Of a DNA stretch of 13,926 nucleotides, positions 7,167 through 13,299 are shown one piece after another; position 1 is the first letter of the stretch, and every line of letters begins with the position of its first letter. Under the pieces are notes generated by a model that did not search any database, was not told where the DNA came from, and saw only the letters and a program-made list of their open reading frames with translations. This stretch comes from DATKMS01 sp041497995 (GTDB lineage: Bacteria; Desulfobacterota; Binatia; HRBIN30). Both the position numbers and the translations under genes were made by a program. The stretch spans positions 1 through 13,926 of the forward strand of contig JBGQHM010000154.1 in NCBI GenBank assembly GCA_041497995.1. Direction: 5' to 3'.

Positions 7167-8318
7167 GTGAGTCTGGCCACTGAAGTTCGCGAAGAGATTC
7201 TTTCGACCGTCAGGCGTTTCGTCGACCGCGAGGTGCTGCCGGTCGCCAGCGAGCTCGAACACCGCAACGAGTATCCGCAGGCATTGGTTGACCGGATGAA
7301 GGAGCTCGGCCTCTTCGGGGCCACGATCCCACAAGAGTACGGTGGCCTTGGCCTCGACGTCACCACGTACGCGATGGTCGTCGAGGAGCTGTGCCGGGGC
7401 TGGATGAGCTTGAGTGGCGTACTCAATACACATCTCATGCTCGGATATATGCTGCGCATGCACGGCACCGACGAGCAGAAGCGGCGCTACCTGCCGGGCA
7501 TGGCGCGCGGCGAGCACCGCGGCGCCCTGTGTCTCACCGAACCGCACGCGGGCAGCGACGTGCAGCGTATCCGCACCACGGCGGTGCGGCACGGCGATGC
7601 GTACATCGTCAACGGCAGCAAGATGTTCATCACCAACGCGCGCACCGCCACGCTCTACGCCATCGCCACGAAGACCGACAAAGACGCCGATCCGCCCTAC
7701 AAGGGCATCTCGATGTTCGTGGGCGAGAAGGGCCCGGGACTCACCGTGAGCCGCGACATTGACAAGCTTGGCTACAAAGGGATCGAGACCTGCGAGGTGA
7801 ATCTGGAAGACTACGCAGTCCCCGCCACCAACTTGATAGGCGGCAAGGAGGGCCAGGGTTTCTTCCACGTGATGAGCGGGCTCGAGGTCGGCCGCATCAA
7901 CATCTCCGCACGCGCCGTCGGCGTGGCCAAGGCGGCGTTTGAACACGCCATCAAGTACGCCCAGCAACGCGAGACGTTTGGCAAGCCGATCTGCGAGCAT
8001 CAAGCCATTCAATTGAAGCTCGCCGACATGGCGACCAAGATCGAGGCGGCGCGCCTACTCACCTATCAGGCCGCAGAGAAGAAGGACCGCGGCGAGCGCT
8101 GCGACATCGAAGCCGGCATGGCCAAGCTGTTCGCGTCCGAGACCTGTTTGGAAGTCGCCACCGAGGCGATGCGCATTCTGGGCGGCTACGGCTACACGAA
8201 GGAGTTTCCTGTCGAACGCTACTACCGCGATGCGCCGTTGATGATCATCGGCGAAGGGACCAACGAGATCCAGCGCCTGGTGATCGCGCGGCAGCTACTG
8301 CAGCGCCACAAGATCTGA
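7167..8318 (+). CDS. Acyl-CoA dehydrogenase
   Basis: Encodes 383 residues from GTG 7167 (387 from ATG 7155), the normal length for this FAD enzyme, which makes the alpha,beta double bond in acyl-CoAs and passes electrons to ETF. Numbering from the ATG, the N-terminal helical domain runs to ~120. The first family signature LCLTEPHAGSD is at 125-135, the beta domain is ~120-230 and the C-terminal helical domain follows. The second signature region runs from ILGGYGYTKEFPVERYYRD (341-359) to IIGEGTNEIQR (364-374), where Glu367 matches the catalytic base of MCAD-type enzymes. Chain-length or branched-chain preference cannot be told from sequence. No beta-oxidation partner genes are adjacent. It is divergent from the transglutaminase operon and convergent with the histidine kinase. 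Confidence 0.95.
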   Translation: MSLATEVREEILSTVRRFVDREVLPVASELEHRNEYPQALVDRMKELGLFGATIPQEYGGLGLDVTTYAMVVEELCRGWMSLSGVLNTHLMLGYMLRMHGTDEQKRRYLPGMARGEHRGALCLTEPHAGSDVQRIRTTAVRHGDAYIVNGSKMFITNARTATLYAIATKTDKDADPPYKGISMFVGEKGPGLTVSRDIDKLGYKGIETCEVNLEDYAVPATNLIGGKEGQGFFHVMSGLEVGRINISARAVGVAKAAFEHAIKYAQQRETFGKPICEHQAIQLKLADMATKIEAARLLTYQAAEKKDRGERCDIEAGMAKLFASETCLEVATEAMRILGGYGYTKEFPVERYYRDAPLMIIGEGTNEIQRLVIARQLLQRHKI

Positions 8319-8323
8319 GTCGT

Positions 8324-8338
8324 GGCGAGCTGCTCGCC
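8324..8338. terminator. Hairpin between convergent genes
   Basis: GGCGAG, loop CTG, CTCGCC is a perfect GC-rich stem inside the 26-base gap between the convergent dehydrogenase and histidine kinase genes. Its position suggests a shared bidirectional terminator or mRNA 3'-end barrier. There is no T run on either side, so intrinsic termination is not assured. Confidence 0.4.
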
Positions 8339-8344
8339 CTCGCG

Positions 8345-9652
8345 TCACGCGGCCTGGGCTCGTGCCGCAGGAGGTCGCGTGGGCTGCAGCGCCGCGCCTG
8401 CGTTGTCCATGCGGCGCAACACCCGAGGTGCGTTCTCAGGCACCTGCAGCACCCGGGGAAACCTTACGACGAAGGTGGAGCCGACTCCTTGCTGGCTGCT
8501 CACTTCGACCGTTCCGCCTTGCGCCTCCGTGAGCCGCTTGACGATGTACAGCCCGAGACCCGTACCAGGCGTGTACCCCCCGAGGTGGACGCGGCGGTAC
8601 GGCGCGAACAGTGCCTCGCATTGCTCGGCACTCATCCCCGGCCCATTGTCCTGAACACTCACGTAGACACTATCTGCGTCGAATGAGGTGTTCACGACGA
8701 CACTGCCGCCCTCGCCGGTGTACTTGATGGCGTTGTTGACCAAGTTGGTCACGATGCGCCCCACCTGAATGAAGTCGGCGGTAATCGACGGCAAGTCGGG
8801 GTTTGTTTTCTTCGACAGTGTGACCCGCTTGAGTAGCGCGGCGCCGGCCTCGGGTGTAAACACATCGTCGACCACGTCATTGAGCTGTACGGGTGCCAAT
8901 TGCAGGGACACCTGGCCCTTCTCAATGCACGAGGCCTGCAGCAGGTTGATGACCAGTGAGGTCACGCGCCGCACGTTCACCTGTGCCCGCAGCAGGAGCA
9001 TGCGAGTGGAGTTGCTGCCCAGCGCGTCGCCATCGAGCACCAACGCCAACAGGTTCTCCGCGTTGCCCAGGGGCCCGCGCAGATCGTGGCTAACCGCGGC
9101 GAGCAACTCGCTCTTGGCCTGTTCGCGCAAGCGCGCTTCCGCCGTCTCGCTGCGCCGGCCGCGGATCTCGGTCACGAAGTAGCCGTAGAACAACGCCACG
9201 ACGAACAAGAACGGCACGCGCAGCAGCGCGGAGGTCGTCAGCCGAAAGTCCTGCCCGGGTTGGAACGACAGCGTCGCCCCGTACACCACGCTGACGACAA
9301 AAGCGCTACCGACAATCATTGGCAGCGATTCGCCCATGGCCGCCACGAACATGACCAGGAAGTAGAGCAGGAACAGATCACCCGACACGTTAGGCGCCCA
9401 GGTCAACCCTAGCGTCACCCAAAACGCATCGAACAAGACGACCCCGAAATCGAACAGCCGCCGGTCCGCCCACTGATCGGGCATGCGACCGATCACCAGA
9501 TTGGAGGTCAAGGCTGCAGCGATGAGAAGAACCAGCCGCGGTTGAACCGCCGTCGCAGCTGCATCGAGGAGCAGAAGGTACGAGAAGGCGATGATCAACA
9601 CCCAGCGTAACAGGACTACCGTCTGCTTCTTCCCCATGGTTGTGTTTCCCAT
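8345..9652 (-). CDS. Membrane-bound sensor histidine kinase
   Basis: Encodes 435 residues from the ATG at 9652, chosen because AGAGG lies 5 nt upstream. An in-frame GTG at 9706 would add 18 residues and has no good ribosome-binding site. Residues ~10-160 form about five or six membrane segments with only short loops and no recognisable PAS, HAMP or periplasmic sensor domain, so the signal may be membrane-borne. The phosphoacceptor box is AAVSHDLRGPL (phosphorylated His at 189). The catalytic domain shows the N box NLVNNAIKYT (303-312), G1 DNGPGM (335-340) and G2 GTGLGLYIVKRL (363-374). The tail after ~403 is Pro/Ala/Arg-rich. No response regulator gene is adjacent, so it is an orphan within this window. 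It is divergent from the VOC gene. Confidence 0.92.
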   Translation of the reverse strand: MGNTTMGKKQTVVLLRWVLIIAFSYLLLLDAAATAVQPRLVLLIAAALTSNLVIGRMPDQWADRRLFDFGVVLFDAFWVTLGLTWAPNVSGDLFLLYFLVMFVAAMGESLPMIVGSAFVVSVVYGATLSFQPGQDFRLTTSALLRVPFLFVVALFYGYFVTEIRGRRSETAEARLREQAKSELLAAVSHDLRGPLGNAENLLALVLDGDALGSNSTRMLLLRAQVNVRRVTSLVINLLQASCIEKGQVSLQLAPVQLNDVVDDVFTPEAGAALLKRVTLSKKTNPDLPSITADFIQVGRIVTNLVNNAIKYTGEGGSVVVNTSFDADSVYVSVQDNGPGMSAEQCEALFAPYRRVHLGGYTPGTGLGLYIVKRLTEAQGGTVEVSSQQGVGSTFVVRFPRVLQVPENAPRVLRRMDNAGAALQPTRPPAARAQAA

Positions 9653-9747
9653 GAACCCCTCTTTCATGGTGGGACCATTGAACAATGTCTGTGCCACGGA
9701 GTTCACAAGGAACTCTCAACCCCAGTTGATGGCCGCGCAATCTCTGT

Positions 9748-9768
9748 GTGCCGCTACGGAAGTGGCAC
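9748..9768 (+). promoter_or_regulatory. 8-bp hairpin in the kinase/VOC intergenic region
   Basis: GTGCCGCT, loop ACGGA, AGTGGCAC folds with seven Watson-Crick pairs and one G-U pair, and is followed on the plus strand by TTTC. It lies in the ~275-base divergent gap between the kinase and VOC genes. It could be an operator, an early terminator or part of a leader; nothing chooses among these. Confidence 0.25.
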
Positions 9769-9872
9769 TTTCAGCCGATTTGCCATGGTTGTGGGGCGCA
9801 TGGCCGATCGGACGCGCTCCGCGTAAAGCTGGACGCGGCCGACGAAAACAAGCACTCCGCCCGGCAGCCCAC

Positions 9873-9901
9873 TTGTCACACGCCAAGGGCCATGAGATAC
9901 A
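9873..9901 (+). promoter_or_regulatory. Possible sigma70-type promoter of the VOC gene
   Basis: TTGTCA (9873-9878) and GATACA (9896-9901) are 17 bases apart, the ideal spacing, and the second box lies 27 bases before the ATG. The -35 box matches consensus at five of six positions, the -10 box at only three. It is plausible but not strong. Confidence 0.3.
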
Positions 9902-9928
9902 AGGCAACGTTCACGGGAAGGAGGAGAG

Positions 9929-10444
9929 ATGGGCAACAAAGGCTGGTCGCACGTTGGGCTGTCCACGCTTGACATGGACAAGACCCGAGCCTTCTACGAG
10001 AACGTGCTCGGCTTCAAAGCGGTGCGCTGCGACATCATGACCGTCAAAGAGGGCGGACAGATCCGGCACATCTTCTTCGATACGGGCGACGGACAGCTGA
10101 TCGCGTTCATGGAGCCGCGCGGCATCCCCGGCATGCGCGAGTACGATCCGAGTATCAACCGTGCCCTGGGTGTCCCGGACGGCTTCTACCATTTCGCCTT
10201 CGAAGCGGGCACCGTCGCCGAGCTCGAAGCCAAGCGCGCCGACCTTGTCGCTAAGGGCGTGAAGGTCACCCCAGTCGTCGATCACGAATGGGCCAAGTCC
10301 ATCTACTTCCACGACCCGAACGGTTTGATGCTGGAGTACTCCTGCTACACACGCGAGCTGAATGAAGACGACGCCTGCATTCAACCGCGCATCGAGGTAA
10401 GCCTCGGCGGATCCTCACCGATCACCGATTTCCGCAACAAGTAG
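9929..10444 (+). CDS. VOC family protein (glyoxalase/extradiol dioxygenase fold)
   Basis: Encodes 171 residues with the paired beta-alpha-beta-beta-beta modules of the vicinal oxygen chelate superfamily, metal enzymes that include glyoxalase I, extradiol dioxygenases and drug-binding resistance proteins. The first strand carries WSHVGLSTLDMDKTRAFYEN (6-25, possible metal ligand His8). The second half carries GFYHFAFEAG (85-94, His88) and SIYFHDPNGLMLEYS (124-138, Glu136 as the usual C-terminal ligand). The ATG has an excellent GGAGGAG ribosome-binding site 3-8 nt upstream. It stands alone between divergent and convergent neighbours, so the substrate cannot be guessed from context. A metabolic or dioxygenase-like role is as likely as a resistance role. 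Confidence 0.9.
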   Translation: MGNKGWSHVGLSTLDMDKTRAFYENVLGFKAVRCDIMTVKEGGQIRHIFFDTGDGQLIAFMEPRGIPGMREYDPSINRALGVPDGFYHFAFEAGTVAELEAKRADLVAKGVKVTPVVDHEWAKSIYFHDPNGLMLEYSCYTRELNEDDACIQPRIEVSLGGSSPITDFRNK

Positions 10445-10462
10445 GGCAAAGCTCCGTGTAGC

Positions 10463-10480
10463 GGCACCCGTTGGGGTGCC
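10463..10480. terminator. Hairpin between convergent VOC and peroxiredoxin genes
   Basis: GGCACCC, loop GTTG, GGGTGCC is a perfect 7-bp stem 19 bases after the VOC stop and 43 bases from the peroxiredoxin stop. It is placed as a bidirectional terminator but has no clear T run on either strand. Confidence 0.45.
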
Positions 10481-10522
10481 ATCCGTCTCCCATCGCGCGA
10501 GATACGCTTTACGAGCGACGCT

Positions 10523-10984
10523 TCACCTTCCCTGCAGCCGCCGCAGCGCCTCGATCGCCTGGTCGATGTGCATGTCGATGCTAAACTCACTCTGAATCAC
10601 GTGCTGCACGACACCCTGCTTGTCGATGACGAAGGTGACCCGCTTCGTCGGCAGCCAGCCGCCGAGTCGTGCAACACCGAAGGCGGTAGCCACCGCGCCA
10701 CTCCGATCGCTGATCAGCGGATACGGCAGCTGATACTTCTCGGCGAAGGATGCGTGCTTCTCCGGCGTGTCTAAGCTCACCCCCACGATCTCAGCGTCCA
10801 AGCCCGCCACCTCGGCACGGCGATCGCGGAAGCTGCAGGCCTCCTTCGTACAACCGGGCGTAAAGTCCTTCGGAAAGAAATACAGGATGACATGGCGCCG
10901 GCCACGGAAATCGCGCAAGCGCAGCTGCTTGCCACCCGCCAAGGTCCCTTCGAACTCTGGAGCCCGCTCGCCCTTTGCGATCAT
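10523..10984 (-). CDS. bcp: Peroxiredoxin, BCP/PrxQ type
   Basis: Encodes 153 residues, the usual length of bacterioferritin-comigratory-protein/PrxQ peroxiredoxins, thiol peroxidases that reduce H2O2 and organic or lipid hydroperoxides using thioredoxin-type donors. The active-site helix reads FPKDFTPGCTKEACSFRD (37-54): the peroxidatic cysteine is Cys45 in TPGC, with a resolving cysteine Cys50 five residues on, the atypical two-Cys arrangement. Other family features are GVSLDTPEKHASFAEKY (68-84), LISDRSG (90-96) and KRVTFVIDKQGVV (114-126). The ATG at 10984 has GGAGG 7 nt upstream. It lacks a signal peptide, so it should be cytoplasmic. It is a single-gene unit convergent with the VOC gene. 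Confidence 0.94.
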   Translation of the reverse strand: MIAKGERAPEFEGTLAGGKQLRLRDFRGRRHVILYFFPKDFTPGCTKEACSFRDRRAEVAGLDAEIVGVSLDTPEKHASFAEKYQLPYPLISDRSGAVATAFGVARLGGWLPTKRVTFVIDKQGVVQHVIQSEFSIDMHIDQAIEALRRLQGR

Positions 10985-11041
10985 GTCGTCACCTCCACGC
11001 TGTAATGTGCGAATCCTCGCATCTCGGCGTTCACACTTCCA

Positions 11042-11054
11042 TAGCCCTGGGCTA
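11042..11054 (-). terminator. Short dyad after the DUF4143 remnant
   Basis: TAGCCC, one base, GGGCTA forms a compact inverted repeat 5 bases past the stop (11060-11062) of the minus-strand remnant. It may be the original terminator stem of the vanished gene. No T run follows. Confidence 0.2.
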
Positions 11055-11059
11055 GGCCT

Positions 11060-11398
11060 TCAGAACCATTCTCCGGCCCAGAGGCGCTGGCAGAACAACT
11101 GCCAGGGCCAGATGTCGATGCCGTCGGCGAGCCGCCGCGGTTGATCCCCGAGGCAGACGATCACACCGCGCTTCAGCTGCTGGTCCTCGGCTAGCGCGCG
11201 CAAGCCGCGCGCGTCGCCGACTTTGGCGGACGCCTTGATCTCGATCGCCAGCTCGAGCTTACCGACGATCAGGTCGACCTCAAGCCCAGTGCTGGTGCGC
11301 CAGTATGCAAGCGACAAGTCGCGCTCACGGTACGCGAGGTACGCGCGAATCTCCTGAATCAGAAAATGTTCGAAGGCGCGGCCGAACTCCTCCGTGCC
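11060..11398 (-). pseudogene. 3' remnant of a DUF4143-type ATPase gene
   Basis: The minus-strand frame ending at 11060 encodes about 112 residues matching the C-terminal DUF4143 domain of the AAA-ATPase/DUF4143 family. It shows GTEEFGRAFEHFLIQEIRAY near the start, then LAYWRTSTGLEVDLIVG, AIEIKAS and GIDIWPWQLF near the end. The glutamate/aspartate and IEIKAS residues form the nuclease-like core typical of that domain. The N-terminal ATPase part (P-loop, about 250 residues) is missing: upstream the frame runs into DUF924 sequence. An internal TTG at 11317 could start an 85-residue fragment, but a functional product is unlikely. Full-length relatives are common, poorly understood and often mobile or toxin-antitoxin-like in distribution. 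Confidence 0.75.
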
Positions 11399-11898
11399 CG
11401 ACAGGGCGGCCGCAGCGCCAATCGAGCTATCCGGGGCCTCCGTTCGGCGTACTCCAGGTATCCAGACGCCGAAGGGTCTTGGTCGGCGAGCTGGCCAAAC
11501 AGTCGGAGCGCGTCGTGCTGGTCGTCGAGGTTCTCGCTGTGTTCGAACGGGAGGTAGATGAAGGCACGTTCAGTTGTAGTGAGCTCGCGGTCAGATCGGT
11601 GGGCAACGGCTTGCTTCGCAACTCTTAGCGCTTTCTGATCGGTCGCGAACGCGCGCGCCGTGCCGCGGAACATGTTCCGCGGGAACTGATCGAGCAGGAG
11701 GATCAAGGCGAGCGTGCCGCGTGGCGTGCCCTGCCAGTCGTCGAGCGCGCCCGCGGCCGCACGCTCATGGTCGGCGAGAAATCCGTCCGTGCACGCCTGG
11801 TCGAAGGCCGCGTCCGCCGCGAACCAAACGCGCGGGTCGCGCCGCACGGTGTCTCCCGCGCCGAACCAAAAACCTAGAATGTCCTCGACCCGCTCCAT
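11359..11898 (-). pseudogene. DUF924 family protein, 3'-truncated and fused out of frame
   Basis: The first ~150 codons encode a clear DUF924 protein, an alpha-helical family of unknown function. Motifs are ILGFWFGAGD (7-16), GTLALILLLDQFPRNMFRGT (61-80) and FIYLPFEHSENLDDQ (113-127). Family members normally continue with a conserved arginine- and phenylalanine-rich ending (HRDIIARFGRFPHRN type). Here, after YLEYAER (147-153), the sequence becomes RPRIARLALRPPCRARRSS and stops, because the DNA there belongs to the DUF4143 remnant read in another frame. The ATG at 11898 has a perfect AAGGAGG ribosome-binding site, so the 179-residue hybrid may still be made. It is probably a deletion product; an assembly join is the alternative. 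Confidence 0.75.
11663..11682. repeat. Perfect 20-bp palindrome inside the DUF924 gene
   Basis: CCGCGGAACATGTTCCGCGG is a perfect palindrome and coincides with codons for the conserved PRNMFRG motif of DUF924. The symmetry may simply come from the codons used for this motif (Pro-Arg-Asn versus Phe-Arg-Gly). It could also be a protein-binding site or promote recombination. Confidence 0.5.
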
Positions 11899-12176
11899 CG
11901 AGTGCCTCCTTTTGGGCGACTTTCGAACCCGCCGCGCCGTAGCGCCCCGCAGGCCGGATCAAAAGGGCCATATGTCAGCGGGCCGTCGTTGCCATGAATC
12001 CTCCCACCGGCAGCGGTTCGTGAGCAATGGATGGGGCTTCGCAGCAAGCCCAGCAGAGCGGCGATCAAGCAAGCGCCCAGCGTCCACGCCGCAAGAGGGC
12101 CGAACCAGGGCCAGTCGAGTCCGCCGACACCGAAGCTGTAGACCGGCACAAAACTCATCGATGGAAGAGCGAACAT
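11874..12176 (-). CDS. Small membrane protein, hypothetical
   Basis: Encodes 100 residues from an ATG at 12176. A GAGAGGAG ribosome-binding site sits 9 nt upstream. The first ~45 residues are protein-like, with one good membrane segment (about 24-45, WFGPLAAWTLGACLIAALLG). The second half is Gly/Arg/Pro-rich and may be poorly conserved or read beyond a frameshift. The end overlaps the DUF924 start by 25 nt and covers its ribosome-binding site, suggesting coupled expression. A 22-codon ORF ends just inside its start. I recognise no family. It and the neighbouring short ORF are the only coding candidates in the 419 bases between the DUF924 and LysR genes. Confidence 0.42.
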   Translation of the reverse strand: MFALPSMSFVPVYSFGVGGLDWPWFGPLAAWTLGACLIAALLGLLRSPIHCSRTAAGGRIHGNDGPLTYGPFDPACGALRRGGFESRPKGGTRWSGSRTF

Positions 12177-12223
12177 GGTTCACCACTCCTCTCGAATCGA
12201 ATCAGGGTCTCGTGAGTCCTCAT
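12155..12223 (-). CDS. 22-codon ORF with near-perfect ribosome-binding site, possible leader peptide
   Basis: An ATG at 12223 opens a 22-residue frame (MRTHETLIRF... ending LFHR) that stops with TGA at 12155-12157, 20 nt inside the next ORF on the same strand. It is preceded by AAGGAGGTGA with 7 nt between AGGAGG and ATG, the best Shine-Dalgarno in the window. It has no membrane or repeat character, and its charge pattern (R, E, H) is unremarkable. It could be a leader peptide whose translation feeds the small membrane ORF by termination-reinitiation, a real microprotein, or the 5' end of a frameshifted gene. Confidence 0.35.
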   Translation of the reverse strand: MRTHETLIRFERSGEPCSLFHR

Positions 12224-12227
12224 ACGT

Positions 12228-12237
12228 TCACCTCCTT
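12228..12237 (-). promoter_or_regulatory. Near-consensus Shine-Dalgarno of the 22-codon ORF
   Basis: On the minus strand this reads AAGGAGGTGA, complementary to the 16S rRNA 3' end over essentially its whole length. It lies 4 bases before the ATG at 12223. Such a site is unlikely by chance in 140 bases of intergenic DNA and is the main evidence that something is translated from here. Confidence 0.55.
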
Positions 12238-12299
12238 CGTTCAGCCTCAGGATTCTTGACCGCCGGCTCATTCACAAGTACGGCAATAGGCAAAGCTTC

Positions 12300-12316
12300 G
12301 TTGCTCAGAGCGCAAC
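12300..12316. promoter_or_regulatory. LysR-type operator-like dyad at the regulator's own start
   Basis: GTTGC, 7 bases, GCAAC forms a perfect interrupted palindrome containing the T-N11-A pattern (T at 12302, A at 12314) bound by LysR-type regulators. It ends one base before the ATG of the divergent LysR-family gene, where binding would block its translation start or transcription and could control the divergent small ORFs. Confidence 0.45.
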
Positions 12317-12317
12317 A

Positions 12318-13202
12318 ATGGATTTGAATCGAGTCAGCCTATTTTCGCGGGTCGTCGAGGCGGGAAGCTTCACCAAGGCGGCCACGCAGCTTGGAATCAC
12401 GACGTCGAGCGTCAGTCGCGCCTTGCAACGACTCGAAGAGGAGCTCGGCGTCCGCCTGCTGCAGCGCACGACGCGCAGACTAAGCCTCACGGCCGCCGGC
12501 CGCGCCTACTTCGACCAGGTGCGCGGGGCGCTGGCGCTCCTGCAGGAAGCCGGCGCCGCCGCCACCGAAATGGGCGAAGAGCCGCGCGGTGTCGTGCGCG
12601 TCACGATCCCGCCATCGCTAGTCAACCAGGTGATCGCGATGCTCGCCTCGTTCCAGCAACGCTATCCCAAGATTCGTGTGGAGCTCTCGGTGGCGCAACG
12701 AGTCGTGGATCTGGTCGAGGAAAGTTTCGATCTGGCGGTTCGCGTTGGACCGCTACGCGACTCTTCGCTGGTCGCCCGGCGTGTCGGCACGCTGCGCTCC
12801 GGCCTGTTCGCCAGCCGCGACTACGTACGGCGTCGCGGCCGGCCGCAGAAGCTGGCGGACCTGGCCAAGCATGACTGCGTGCTGTTCAGGAGCCACGGCG
12901 GCAAGACGACCTGGCATCTCCGCGATGGCGAACGCGAGCGCACGATCGAAGTGACCGGACCGCTCGAAGTGGACGAGGTTCCGTCCGCTCACCAGGCAGT
13001 GGTCGCAGGCGTCGGTATCGGGCTCATGTCCTTCTTCGTCAGCGCGCGGATGCGTGGTCTCGTTCGGATTCTCCCACGCTACGTATCCGCCGACATACCG
13101 GTGAGCCTGGTGTCACCGAGCAAGCGACTGGAACCGGCGCGCGTCGTCCTGCTCCGCGACTTCCTGGCGGTACACCTGGCGGCGCTCCCCTGGCGCGGAT
13201 AG
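12318..13202 (+). CDS. LysR-type transcriptional regulator
   Basis: Encodes 294 residues, typical for LysR-type regulators, which bind DNA as dimers or tetramers and respond to a small-molecule co-inducer. The N-terminal winged helix-turn-helix (1-60) reads through GSFTKAATQLGITTSSVSRA (16-35) to LEEELGVRLLQRTTR. A linker helix follows, and the periplasmic-binding-protein-like effector domain starts near 90 (VRVTIPPSLVNQVIAML) and runs to the C-terminus. It belongs to the large DmlR/AaeR-like branch of uncertain ligands. There is no Shine-Dalgarno; a GTTGC/GCAAC dyad abuts the ATG. Divergent orientation from the small membrane ORF suggests that region as its target, by the usual LysR rule; this is inference. 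Confidence 0.95.
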   Translation: MDLNRVSLFSRVVEAGSFTKAATQLGITTSSVSRALQRLEEELGVRLLQRTTRRLSLTAAGRAYFDQVRGALALLQEAGAAATEMGEEPRGVVRVTIPPSLVNQVIAMLASFQQRYPKIRVELSVAQRVVDLVEESFDLAVRVGPLRDSSLVARRVGTLRSGLFASRDYVRRRGRPQKLADLAKHDCVLFRSHGGKTTWHLRDGERERTIEVTGPLEVDEVPSAHQAVVAGVGIGLMSFFVSARMRGLVRILPRYVSADIPVSLVSPSKRLEPARVVLLRDFLAVHLAALPWRG

Positions 13203-13233
13203 CGCAAGCTCAGGAAGAGCAGCCGAAGCCGTC

Positions 13234-13282
13234 GCGTTCACGCCCCCAGTTGACACCTCGGCCGGAGCGTGGGCGTTAACGC
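13234..13282. repeat. Long imperfect inverted repeat between LysR and GNAT genes
   Basis: GCGTTCACGCCC (13234-13245) and GGGCGTTAACGC (13271-13282) are reverse complements at 11 of 12 positions, separated by 25 bases that contain a minor inner CTC/GAG stem. The right arm also contains the 10-bp palindrome GCGTTAACGC. It lies in the 97-base gap between the LysR stop and the GNAT start. It could serve as a LysR terminator stem, an operator or a cassette-recombination relic. Confidence 0.45.
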
Positions 13283-13299
13283 ATAGGTTCGGTTCTGAA

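Noticed and set aside
5822..7183. 453-codon open frame on the plus strand opposite the transglutaminase gene
   Set aside because: No family-like motif, very high Arg content, and it would run into the dehydrogenase start; it is a shadow of the minus-strand gene.
7052..7468. 139-codon N-terminal extension of the transglutaminase frame
   Set aside because: It is antisense to the acyl-CoA dehydrogenase and lacks protein-like character, whereas the ATG at 7051 begins a classical signal peptide with an upstream AGGGA.
7131..8012. 293-codon minus-strand open frame opposite the dehydrogenase
   Set aside because: The sense strand is a complete acyl-CoA dehydrogenase with both signatures; the antisense frame has no recognisable motif.
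9929..10444. Bleomycin/fosfomycin resistance protein
   Set aside because: The VOC fold is shared by many metabolic enzymes; no resistance-specific motif or mobile context is seen.
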